Of a stretch of DNA of 34,652 nucleotides, positions 7,196 to 15,064 are shown in pieces. The DNA comes from Bacteroidales bacterium (GTDB lineage Bacteria > Bacteroidota > Bacteroidia > Bacteroidales > CAIWKO01), in the NCBI GenBank assembly GCA_018004645.1, contig JAGNBV010000021.1:1-34652 (forward strand). Direction: 5' to 3'. Under the pieces are notes generated by a model. That model was not told the DNA's origin. It saw nothing but the letters and a program-made list of their open reading frames with translations, and did no database searches. The stretch's first letter is position 1. Each line of letters starts with the position of its first letter. Made by a program: the position numbers and the translations under genes.

Positions 7196-9001
7196 ATGGA
7201 ACAGCAATTCAGGTTGGAACCACTTATCATAAACACGGTCAGCCAAGCCTTTAAACAATTATATGGGCAGGAACCCGAAACCCGGCTTATCAGTATTCAG
7301 AAGACTAATTTACAATTCCGAAACGAAGCTGATTTTACCATCATGGTGTTTCCATTGGTACGCCTCTCCAAAAAGTCTCCCGAAATGACTGCAAAGGAGT
7401 TGGGCGATTATCTTCAGGAACACCTCGACTTTGTTGAGAATTTTAATGTAGTAAAGGGATTTCTCAATATTAAAATATCGTCGAAATGCTGGCTTGATTT
7501 TTTAAGAAAGCATATAGGATATATGCACTATGGCATGCAGTTTCCTGACAGTGCCCAACCACCTGTAATTGTTGAATATTCTTCGCCAAATACCAACAAA
7601 CCCTTACATCTGGGCCATATCCGTAACAACCTGCTGGGCGATTCCATTTCACGTATTTTGAAAGCCAACGGGAAAAATGTGGTACAAGCCAACCTGGTGA
7701 ATGACCGCGGCATACATATCTGTAAATCGATGCTGGCCTGGCAAAAATGGGGCAGGGGCGAAACTCCTGAATCGTCTGATATGAAGGGCGATAAGCTGGT
7801 AGGCAAGTATTATGTTGAGTTTGACAAACATTATAAGGAAGAGGTGAAGCAATTGGTTGCCACAGGAATGGAAGAGGAAGAAGCAACCAAAGCGGCACCG
7901 CTGATGCAGGAGGCACAGGAGATGTTGCGCCAATGGGAGCAGGGCTCACAGGAAGTCAGGACGCTTTGGCAGATGATGAACTCATGGGTGTATCAGGGTT
8001 TCGAACAAACTTACGCACGCCTCGGGATATCTTTTGATAAAGTGTATTATGAATCAAATACCTACCTTTTAGGTAAAGAGGTAGTGGCAGAAGGCTTGAA
8101 TAAAAAGGTGTTCCTGAAAAAAGACGATGGCTCGGTGTGGGTTGACCTTACCGCGGAAGGATTGGACGAGAAACTGCTGCTGAGAGCCGACGGCACCTCT
8201 GTATATATGACTCAGGATCTGGGCACTGCATGTATGCGCTACGAAGAATTTCACCCCGAAAAAATGATATACGTTGTGGGCAATGAACAAAATTATCATT
8301 TTGATGTGCTCAAAAAAGTGTTAGCCCGCGCCGGCTATCCCTGGGCCGAAAACATCAGACATTTTTCTTACGGCATGGTGGAATTGCCCGAAGGCAAAAT
8401 GAAATCGCGCGAAGGTACCGTAGTAGATGCCGATGACCTTATTGATGAAGTAACCCTGTCGGCACGGCAAATTACCAGCGAACTCGGTAAAATTGACAAC
8501 TTTGATAGCGAAGAAGCCGAACAGCTTTTCCGGATGATAGGCCTGGGCGGTCTTAAATACTTTATCCTGAAAGTGGATCCCGTGAAAAATATGTTGTTTA
8601 ATCCTGCCGAATCCATTGATTTTGATGGGAACACCGGTCCATTTATCCAGTACACCCACGCCCGCATAAAGTCCTTGTTGCGTAAGTCGGGTAAAGACAT
8701 GGCCTCACTCACTTTTGATGATTTTAATGGCTTGCTCGACGAAGAACGCGAGTTGCTGTTCTTGTGTTATGATTTCAGACGTATTTTGTCGCTGGCTGCC
8801 GACGAACTAAGTCCCGCCCAGATAGCCAATTACGTGTATGAGTTGGCACAGCAATACAATAAGTTTTACCAACGTATCCCTGTTTTAAAAGATGAGGACG
8901 TCAACAGGGTTAATTTCCGCCTTGCCTTGTCGTTTTTCACAGCCAATATCATTAAAAACGCTATGGATTTGCTGGGAATTTCTGTCCCTGAAAAAATGTA
9001 A
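7196..9001 (+). CDS. argS: Arginyl-tRNA synthetase
   Basis: Charges tRNA-Arg with arginine in the cytosol. The protein has 601 residues from the ATG at 7196. An N-terminal Arg-tRNA-synthetase additional domain (roughly 1-110) precedes the class I catalytic core. The core has a HIGH variant, HLGH, at residues 138-141 within PNTNKPLHLGH, and a KMSK-equivalent loop, KMKSREGTV, near residue 401. The tail (about 480-601), with FIQYTHARIKSLLRK and a final helix-rich section, is the DALR anticodon-binding domain. Longer reading frames open at 7145 (GTG) and 7178 (ATG), but the family normally begins near MEQQ and the promoter element at 7169-7176 lies downstream of one and next to the other. A single-gene unit is likely, diverging from the glycosyltransferase cluster. 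Confidence 0.95.
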   Translation: MEQQFRLEPLIINTVSQAFKQLYGQEPETRLISIQKTNLQFRNEADFTIMVFPLVRLSKKSPEMTAKELGDYLQEHLDFVENFNVVKGFLNIKISSKCWLDFLRKHIGYMHYGMQFPDSAQPPVIVEYSSPNTNKPLHLGHIRNNLLGDSISRILKANGKNVVQANLVNDRGIHICKSMLAWQKWGRGETPESSDMKGDKLVGKYYVEFDKHYKEEVKQLVATGMEEEEATKAAPLMQEAQEMLRQWEQGSQEVRTLWQMMNSWVYQGFEQTYARLGISFDKVYYESNTYLLGKEVVAEGLNKKVFLKKDDGSVWVDLTAEGLDEKLLLRADGTSVYMTQDLGTACMRYEEFHPEKMIYVVGNEQNYHFDVLKKVLARAGYPWAENIRHFSYGMVELPEGKMKSREGTVVDADDLIDEVTLSARQITSELGKIDNFDSEEAEQLFRMIGLGGLKYFILKVDPVKNMLFNPAESIDFDGNTGPFIQYTHARIKSLLRKSGKDMASLTFDDFNGLLDEERELLFLCYDFRRILSLAADELSPAQIANYVYELAQQYNKFYQRIPVLKDEDVNRVNFRLALSFFTANIIKNAMDLLGISVPEKM

Positions 9002-9149
9002 TAATAAGATAATAAACCAACAGGACGTAAACCCATTTGGCTATTAAAATAGAGAACTCCATTTAGTCCTTTGAAAAGATTTTAACAGGCTCTCATATCT
9101 GCAAAAAACAGTAAAATCCAAACCGATTTAATTTAAACTAAAACTGCAA

Positions 9150-9560
9150 ATGAAATATATTAAATTATTTATAATCATATTTATAATAATGATAAATTCT
9201 TGCAAGACAAGTGAAGTTCAACGTTCTTTTATGCTCGGAAAAGGAGGTGGGTTTACGGGAAAGTACGAAATATTTCTGGTAAAGTCCAATGGCGAAGTTT
9301 TCAAAGTAATCAATGAGCAGCCGGCTGGCGAAGTGGCAGTAAAAATTGATAAAAAGCAAATTGCTGAGGTGTTCAGTGAGTTTGATAAGTTGAACATCGC
9401 CGGAGACAGTTTTTCTTATCCGGGCAATATGACTTACTTTATTCGCTATACTGATAATAACAAAACCTATGAAATAAAATGGGGAAGCCCCAATGTGGCG
9501 CCTCCCCAAAATTATGTAGCTTTTTTCGAAAAGACCTGGAGCCTTATCCGAAAAAAATAA
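9150..9560 (+). CDS. Small putative lipoprotein, unknown function
   Basis: A 136-residue protein with a hydrophobic leader (KYIKLFIIIFIIMINSC) ending in a lipobox-like INSC with Cys at position 18, so it is probably a lipoprotein. The mature part has a Gly-rich turn (LGKGGGFTGKYE) and then alternating beta-type segments such as EIFLVKSNGEVFKV, TYFIRYTDNNKTYEIKW and FFEKTWSLIRKK. I do not recognise a domain. The gene lies 148 bases after argS and ends 2 bases from the convergent M4 peptidase stop, so it is probably its own unit. No clear TAnnTTTG was found upstream. It reads as a genuine gene because of the signal sequence and full-length open frame. Confidence 0.75.
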   Translation: MKYIKLFIIIFIIMINSCKTSEVQRSFMLGKGGGFTGKYEIFLVKSNGEVFKVINEQPAGEVAVKIDKKQIAEVFSEFDKLNIAGDSFSYPGNMTYFIRYTDNNKTYEIKWGSPNVAPPQNYVAFFEKTWSLIRKK

Positions 9561-9574
9561 ACCTATTTTTTCAT
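9550..9574. terminator. Possible bidirectional A/T terminator between convergent genes
   Basis: The two convergent stop codons lie within a weak A/T hairpin: GAAAAAAATA faces TATTTTTTC across a four-base loop, with T-runs on either strand. The stem is entirely A/T apart from its base, so stability is doubtful. Confidence 0.3.
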
Positions 9575-12500
9575 GATTTTATCATTGAAAATCCCTTTGT
9601 TGGTTGATATTCTGATGAAATACATGCCGGCTGGTTTACCGTTCATATCCAGTTTAAAAAAGTTCTGTCCCTTGATAGCATTTTCCGTTTTACTTTCCAT
9701 AATTTTTCCCTGAATATCAAAGACTTCGATATTTACAGCTTGTTGTTCGTTCGAAAACAGATTTACATTGAGCATTTCACTGACCGGGTTCGGAAATATA
9801 TCCAGGTAGTTGCTGATATCCTCGGCTTCAATACCGATATCATCAATGGCGTTCATAAATTTTACATTATCTACGTAAGCGTTGTCCATGGTGAAAATCA
9901 GCGTGTCTTTGCAAATATTCCGGGTTTCGAAAGTCACCGTAAATTTTGAGCCGGCATAGGTACTCAAATCCAGAAAATGCGATACAAAGGGATCACTGTT
10001 GGCTGTGGTGGGGTTGTATGTTCCGCCGATCTGCGTCACATCATTGACCAATACCCTGAAGTTGCTGGCAATAGAATAATCATAGCCTTGTCCAAGAATG
10101 TATTCATATCCGGCTTGGCCGAAGGTCTGTTTCAGGGAAAATCGCAGGTAGGCGTTGCTCCAGGCTGTAGCATCCACGCAGAATGTAATTTTGGCCGACA
10201 GAAAATCGTTGATAGTCCAGGTGTTAAATCCATCCGGAAATTCCAGCATGGTGTAATAGCTTAATGCATTTCCCCCTGTCATGCGGAATCCTTTAGTCCC
10301 CGTATGATGCGCGGCATTGGCAATAGAGGCATTGGCATAATCCCCTAGAGTTACCAGGTACATGTCTGAAGCGTTGGCTTGTTCAAAGGTTACAATAGTG
10401 TCGGAAAGCGATGCGGGGTTTATGACAACATAGCCGGCATATTCATCGTTGGTGCTTAAACTGTCGTCGGCGAAAAATGTTTTTGCTTTTATGGTATAAC
10501 TGATACCCGTTGCGGAAAGGTCTGCAGGAATAGAGAAAGTATGAAGAATAACCGAATCGGGATACATATCCGAAAGTATGGTAATGGTGTCGTACACATA
10601 GGGCCCGTTATTAATGCTGTACCCCACAGGGATAGCGGCACCGGCCGGGAGGAAATCACAGGCAAAGGAACCAAGTTTGATGGTAACATCTTCCGAAGCA
10701 CTCAGGTTGCACGCTGATTCAGGCGAAACTATTCCTGTTACTCCCACGTCGCTGTTTTGGTAAAGCCTGTTTTCAAAGCTATAAGAGGCTAGGGTGTCAT
10801 TATAATTTACTGTATCGTTGGCATAGTTTAACCAACAAGTGATGCTGTGCATCCCAAGTGCCTGAACATCGGCAGGAACCGAAAATGTAAAGTTAATGGT
10901 GTCGCCGCCGTTAATAGTGTTGGCCAGAATCATGGTATCGCCCACCACAGTGCCACCATCAACCTGATAAAAGAATTTAATGGTGTCGTTTGCATTGAGT
11001 GGATGGCTGCAGCCATTGTATATCATGTTAACAGAAACAGGCTCATAGGTCATACCACAGGCGGTAACAGGATTGACTACTTCGCTGATATAAACATCAT
11101 TGTCGGCCACAGCCATACCTATACCGACGGCATACCAGGCATTTACAGTTTGTATCATTTCATTGGAGCAATGTCCGAACAGGTCGGTGGCAGCCTGTAT
11201 AGAAGCCATGCGGGCATCAGCATACTGCGAATTTTCGGTAAGATATACTGAAAGGGTGCGGTAGGCAATACGTGCGGCTTTTTCAATGCCGATGCTGTCC
11301 ACCGAAAAATAATTTCCAAGATCGTTGGTCCCTGAGCCGCCAACCGACAACAGGTAAAACCAATAGTTGCCCACGCTGTTATTGTAATGTACACCGCCAT
11401 TATCCATGGTGCCGGAATACCAGTTGGTCCCCAGGTAAGTGTCGGGCTGATCGTCTTCGTTGGGGTCGGACATATTGCGGAATCCGTTGCCACCGCTCAG
11501 GTCAAAGTCTTCCCCTACAAACCAGTCGGCCTGAGAAGGAGTGGCGTAAAATTCAACTGCAGCGCTGAAAATATCGCTGAAGGCCTCATTCAGGGCACCC
11601 GGCTCATCCTGATAGATCAGATTGGCGGTGTATTCAGTAACGCCGTGAGTGAGCTCATGTGCACACACATCCAGGGCGGTAAAAGGGCCTGTTGTGGAGC
11701 CGTCGCCATCGCCGTATGTCATCACGGTGCCATTCCAGAAAGCATTGTCGTAATCAACATCATAATGGACATAGCTGATTAAAGGTGCACCGTTGTCGTC
11801 GTAACTGTCTCTACCGAAGCTGTTCCAATAAAAATCATAGGTCGCTTCAGCGCCAAAATGAGCATCCAGCCCAACTTCGTCCTGCTGTGCATTGGTGAGT
11901 GTCCAATCGGTGTCGGGGTGGGTGAAATCCACGGCAGCACTGTACGAGGTACCCGAGTTCATATTATAAGTTTCCACACCGCTGCGTCCTGTTTCGTGCA
12001 AACGGTAAGACCCCGGTCCGGTAGAGTCCACGGTAATATTTTGTGTGCCGCTGTATTTTGTGTGCGCCAATGCAGGCACATCGGTAAGGTGCAGACGGTC
12101 CATAGTATGGTAAATCGCCCCCGAATTGGCATTCACATAAACATTTTTGTACGACAGGGGTTTGGACGCATAAACCTCCACTTTATAAGCTAAGATATAT
12201 TTTGAAGCATCTTTACCATATTTTTTATCGATAACAACCAGTTTCGCCTTCGGCTGGTAAGTGGCAGCAGGGTCTTTTCTGGCTTTTTTCAGCATAGCTT
12301 CGCTGCCAGGATCTTCCCACATATATTTTTCAGCATGGGTAAATGCCAGGGCTTTGTCAACAGCCTGTTGCGGCGACAGGGCAGGGGTAGTGGCCAGGTT
12401 CAGGCCGGTAATGATTTTTCCGTTACCCGTTATAGCCTTGCCGGCAGCACTGTGAATAATAAACTCACCACCTTCTACCGAAATGCCTTTATAATATTGC

Positions 12501-12763
12501 TGATACCGGTGATGCGTGAAACCCAGTTGGTCCGCTTCCGTGCGTTTTATCACCATCTGGTCGGCCTGACTCAGGCCAAATTCGCTTTTGTTGACTGTAA
12601 AAATCGTTTCAGGATTAATAGATTGATTATCTTTGAACTGTATCCATCCTGAAGCGTCTTTGATGAGGGCAATTTTTGTTACATTTTTACTGATTTGCCC
12701 GACAGTAACACCGGCAGCCATTGTAAAAACAGCGGCAAAAAGAAAAAACCTGATTTTTTTCAT
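9563..12763 (-). CDS. Secreted M4 (thermolysin-like) metallopeptidase with T9SS C-terminal domain
   Basis: A 1066-residue secreted zinc endopeptidase. The signal peptide covers residues 1-23 (ending AGVTVGQ). A FTP/PepSY-type propeptide runs to about 220. The catalytic domain (about 230-550) has the zinc motif HELTH at 369-373 (H369, E370, H373) and the third ligand E393 in GALNEAFSD, with the spacing seen in thermolysin. NGTVMTYGDGD precedes the motif as in M4 enzymes. After it come two repeat-like beta domains (about 555-775) and a jelly-roll-like domain (about 780-970). The end is a T9SS type A signal, starting near IFPNPVSEMLNVNL and finishing AGMYFIRISTNKGIFNDKIMKK, so export through the outer membrane is expected. 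It carries many Asp-Thr-hydrophobic triplets. A -7 element lies at 12801-12808. Confidence 0.93.
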   Translation of the reverse strand: MKKIRFFLFAAVFTMAAGVTVGQISKNVTKIALIKDASGWIQFKDNQSINPETIFTVNKSEFGLSQADQMVIKRTEADQLGFTHHRYQQYYKGISVEGGEFIIHSAAGKAITGNGKIITGLNLATTPALSPQQAVDKALAFTHAEKYMWEDPGSEAMLKKARKDPAATYQPKAKLVVIDKKYGKDASKYILAYKVEVYASKPLSYKNVYVNANSGAIYHTMDRLHLTDVPALAHTKYSGTQNITVDSTGPGSYRLHETGRSGVETYNMNSGTSYSAAVDFTHPDTDWTLTNAQQDEVGLDAHFGAEATYDFYWNSFGRDSYDDNGAPLISYVHYDVDYDNAFWNGTVMTYGDGDGSTTGPFTALDVCAHELTHGVTEYTANLIYQDEPGALNEAFSDIFSAAVEFYATPSQADWFVGEDFDLSGGNGFRNMSDPNEDDQPDTYLGTNWYSGTMDNGGVHYNNSVGNYWFYLLSVGGSGTNDLGNYFSVDSIGIEKAARIAYRTLSVYLTENSQYADARMASIQAATDLFGHCSNEMIQTVNAWYAVGIGMAVADNDVYISEVVNPVTACGMTYEPVSVNMIYNGCSHPLNANDTIKFFYQVDGGTVVGDTMILANTINGGDTINFTFSVPADVQALGMHSITCWLNYANDTVNYNDTLASYSFENRLYQNSDVGVTGIVSPESACNLSASEDVTIKLGSFACDFLPAGAAIPVGYSINNGPYVYDTITILSDMYPDSVILHTFSIPADLSATGISYTIKAKTFFADDSLSTNDEYAGYVVINPASLSDTIVTFEQANASDMYLVTLGDYANASIANAAHHTGTKGFRMTGGNALSYYTMLEFPDGFNTWTINDFLSAKITFCVDATAWSNAYLRFSLKQTFGQAGYEYILGQGYDYSIASNFRVLVNDVTQIGGTYNPTTANSDPFVSHFLDLSTYAGSKFTVTFETRNICKDTLIFTMDNAYVDNVKFMNAIDDIGIEAEDISNYLDIFPNPVSEMLNVNLFSNEQQAVNIEVFDIQGKIMESKTENAIKGQNFFKLDMNGKPAGMYFIRISTNKGIFNDKIMKK

Positions 12764-12800
12764 GGGATTTGATTGATGTATAAAATGATAATGCGAAATG

Positions 12801-12808
12801 CAAAGATA
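12801..12808 (-). promoter_or_regulatory. -7 element for the M4 peptidase
   Basis: The minus strand reads TATCTTTG followed by C, an exact TAnnTTTG match, 37 bases before the ATG at 12763. Only a weak TTTT lies near the expected -33 position. Confidence 0.5.
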
Positions 12809-12858
12809 ATGATTAGATTAATCACGTATTAAAACTTTTTTTGACTTTTGGTTCAATA

Positions 12859-12996
12859 GGGTGCCTCTACTTTGTTGATCGGGTTGCTCTAAAAAAATCG
12901 TGGCGGCCGAAGTTTTGAAAACTACAATATATTGAACGTATATGAGAATTTGAAGAACAAAGACAACCAAAGGTTTTGAAGTTATTAGAGGTGCCC
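12859..12996. mobile_element. Putative insertion-sequence scar bounded by imperfect inverted repeats
   Basis: GGGTGCCTCTA at 12859-12869 and TAGAGGTGCCC at 12986-12996 are inverted repeats matching at 9 of 11 positions; the two mismatches become G:U pairs in RNA. Between them an open frame (12899-12979) encodes 26 residues, RGGRSFENYNILNVYENLKN and then KDNQRF and a stop, ending 6 bases before the right repeat, as transposase genes often do. A second GGGT-like end (GGGTTGCTCTA, 12881-12891) lies inside the left part. GGTTCAATAG appears just left of the element and again at 13024. This suggests an IS element deleted down to its ends plus the transposase tail. The IS family is not identified, and a structured RNA is the alternative. 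Confidence 0.4.
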
Positions 12997-13035
12997 TTTA
13001 AAAAATATTTAATGTGTCATATGGGTTCAATAGTG

Positions 13036-13043
13036 TAAATTTG
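13036..13043 (+). promoter_or_regulatory. -7 element for the LtaS-like gene
   Basis: TAAATTTG followed by CC, an exact TAnnTTTG match, ends 15 bases before the ATG at 13059. The leader would be very short. No convincing -33 element was seen. Confidence 0.5.
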
Positions 13044-13058
13044 CCGAAAAACTAAAAC

Positions 13059-14933
13059 ATGGATTCTCTGCCAAAAAAAATACTGGCATCCTTTTTTCGG
13101 CAAATGTTGTTTTGGCTCCTTGTTTTAGAACTTACCCGGTTGGTTTTTGTTTTCTATAACCTCAAATTTCTCAGAGATATTCCCGTTGGCGAAACAGCGG
13201 GCGTTTTCTGGTATTCGCTGCCCCTTGATGTGTCAGCTATTTGCTATATCATGGTGTTGCCGTTTTTTTTTCTGGTAATCCAAAATTTTTATACAACACG
13301 CTGGCTTGAGATTGCCTATAAAACATACGTTTTCATCGTGTTGTTTCTTTTGTTGCTTATCACCTCGGTGGAAGCCGGCATATACAGCGAATGGAAAATG
13401 AAACTGCATTACAAGGTCCTTCAATACCTTTTGCATCCTGATGAAATAGCGGCCTCGGCACAATCCTGGCAGATACTGGTGATAACACTGCTGATCTTGC
13501 TGCAAACACTGTTGTACTATTTTTTGTACCTGAAAATATTTTATTATCGTGTTTCCCCTTCAAAGAAGAACTATTTATTTTCTTTGTTCTTTGTTCTGTT
13601 GACGCCAGGCCTGCTTTTTCTGGGTATGCGGGGCGGCCTGCAACAGATTCCCATCAACCAGAGCCAGTCTTATTTCAGCAAGCACGATATTCTCAACTGT
13701 GTATCTGTCAATTCACTGTGGAACTTCGGCCACAGTATTGCTGACAACTACAGTATGCTGGATGAAAATCCATTTGAGTATTATAGCAAAGAAGAAGCCT
13801 GTGCCACTGTTAGCCAAATGTTTTCAGCTCCCGCAGATTCTTCTGTTAAAGTACTGAAAAACAACCATCCCAATGTCGTTATGTTTATCCTGGAAGGTTG
13901 GTCGGCTGACCTTATCGAGAGCCTGGGTGGCGAAGCCGGCATCACACCTTTTTTTCACAAGTTGGAAAAAAATGGCATTTTGTTTACCAACATATATACC
14001 AATGGAACCCGCTCTCAGGAAGGCATGTCGGCTATTTTCAGCGGATTCCCCGCACAAGGTATCACGGCTGTTTCGCAACAACCTGGAAAATACCAAAAAT
14101 TGCCGGGTCTGATACAAAAGTTGAAACCTGAGGGCTATTTCTCTTCTTTTTATTTTGGCGGACAGCTTATTTATGGAAACATCAAAAGTTATTTGGTGTA
14201 CAACGGTTTCGATCAACTGATAGAGGAAAGCGATTTCCCGGCCCCTATGCCCAGGGGAAAGTTAGGATTGCACGACGAGTTTACGTTTCCATATTTCCTA
14301 AAAGGACTGAACAGCCAAAAGCAGCCTTTTTTTTCCGCACTGTTTACCATGAGCACACATTCGCCATACGACTATGACAAACCACAGACAATAATGTGGC
14401 CTGAATATGAGAAAAAATATGTAAATGCCGCCAATTATGCAGACGGCTGCTTGAAAGATTTTTTCACAGAAGCTCAAAAAGAAAAATGGTACGATAACAC
14501 CTTATTCATCCTGATTTCCGACCATAGTCATGGCTCATACCGTAACCATCCTTTTTATTCTCCTGACTATCATAAAATTGTTATGCTGTGGTGTGGCAAT
14601 GTAATTAAAGATGAATTTATGGGCAGCAGGGTAGAGAAGATCGGCTCTCAAACCGACCTGCCTGCCCTTTTGCTGTCGCAGCTTGAAATAAATCATGATG
14701 AGTTTAACTGGAGCAAAAACTTGTGGCAACCCTCATGCCCAGAATTTGCATTTTTTGCCTATAATGGAGGTTTTGGACTGGTTAAGCGCGGAGCGCAAAT
14801 CACGTATGAAACCGTTTCCAATTCTCCTTCAAATTTGATTATTGATACCACAGCAACTATCACAGAACAGGAACTGCTAAAACAAGCCCAATCATATATG
14901 CAATGCAGCTTCCAGCAATATATGGACTTCTGA
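13059..14933 (+). CDS. LtaS-like membrane phosphotransferase/sulfatase-fold enzyme
   Basis: A 624-residue protein with five hydrophobic segments in the first ~195 residues (around 12-33, 44-74, 87-104, 137-160 and 172-190), then a large extracytoplasmic alkaline-phosphatase-superfamily domain. Metal-site landmarks are visible: E279 in FILEGWS, the probable Thr nucleophile T317 in NGTRSQEG, MSTHSPYD (431-438), and the C-terminal metal ligands D488-H489 in ISDHSHGSYRN. This layout is that of lipoteichoic acid synthases and related Gram-negative enzymes that move phosphoglycerol or phosphoethanolamine between lipids and glycans. The substrate here is unknown; Bacteroidota do not make classical LTA. 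The start is set by the hydrophobic N-terminus and the promoter at 13036. The right-hand neighbours are surface adhesins. Confidence 0.9.
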   Translation: MDSLPKKILASFFRQMLFWLLVLELTRLVFVFYNLKFLRDIPVGETAGVFWYSLPLDVSAICYIMVLPFFFLVIQNFYTTRWLEIAYKTYVFIVLFLLLLITSVEAGIYSEWKMKLHYKVLQYLLHPDEIAASAQSWQILVITLLILLQTLLYYFLYLKIFYYRVSPSKKNYLFSLFFVLLTPGLLFLGMRGGLQQIPINQSQSYFSKHDILNCVSVNSLWNFGHSIADNYSMLDENPFEYYSKEEACATVSQMFSAPADSSVKVLKNNHPNVVMFILEGWSADLIESLGGEAGITPFFHKLEKNGILFTNIYTNGTRSQEGMSAIFSGFPAQGITAVSQQPGKYQKLPGLIQKLKPEGYFSSFYFGGQLIYGNIKSYLVYNGFDQLIEESDFPAPMPRGKLGLHDEFTFPYFLKGLNSQKQPFFSALFTMSTHSPYDYDKPQTIMWPEYEKKYVNAANYADGCLKDFFTEAQKEKWYDNTLFILISDHSHGSYRNHPFYSPDYHKIVMLWCGNVIKDEFMGSRVEKIGSQTDLPALLLSQLEINHDEFNWSKNLWQPSCPEFAFFAYNGGFGLVKRGAQITYETVSNSPSNLIIDTTATITEQELLKQAQSYMQCSFQQYMDF

Positions 14934-15014
14934 TAGCTGCGAAGAGTGCCACGGCTTTCGCAAAAAAATCGACCGGAATTACTACTTCTTGATCGGAATT
15001 TGCTTTTTTTTTAA

Positions 15015-15022
15015 TATTTTTG
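15015..15022 (+). promoter_or_regulatory. Possible -7 element for adhesin 1
   Basis: TATTTTTG matches TAnnTTTG, 42 bases before the ATG at 15065. A TTG at 14989-14991 lies 23 bases upstream, at the long end of accepted spacing. The region is T-rich, so a chance match is possible. Confidence 0.35.
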
Positions 15023-15064
15023 AGCAGATATTTTTATGTATAATCCAACATCCATGCTGTCTAA

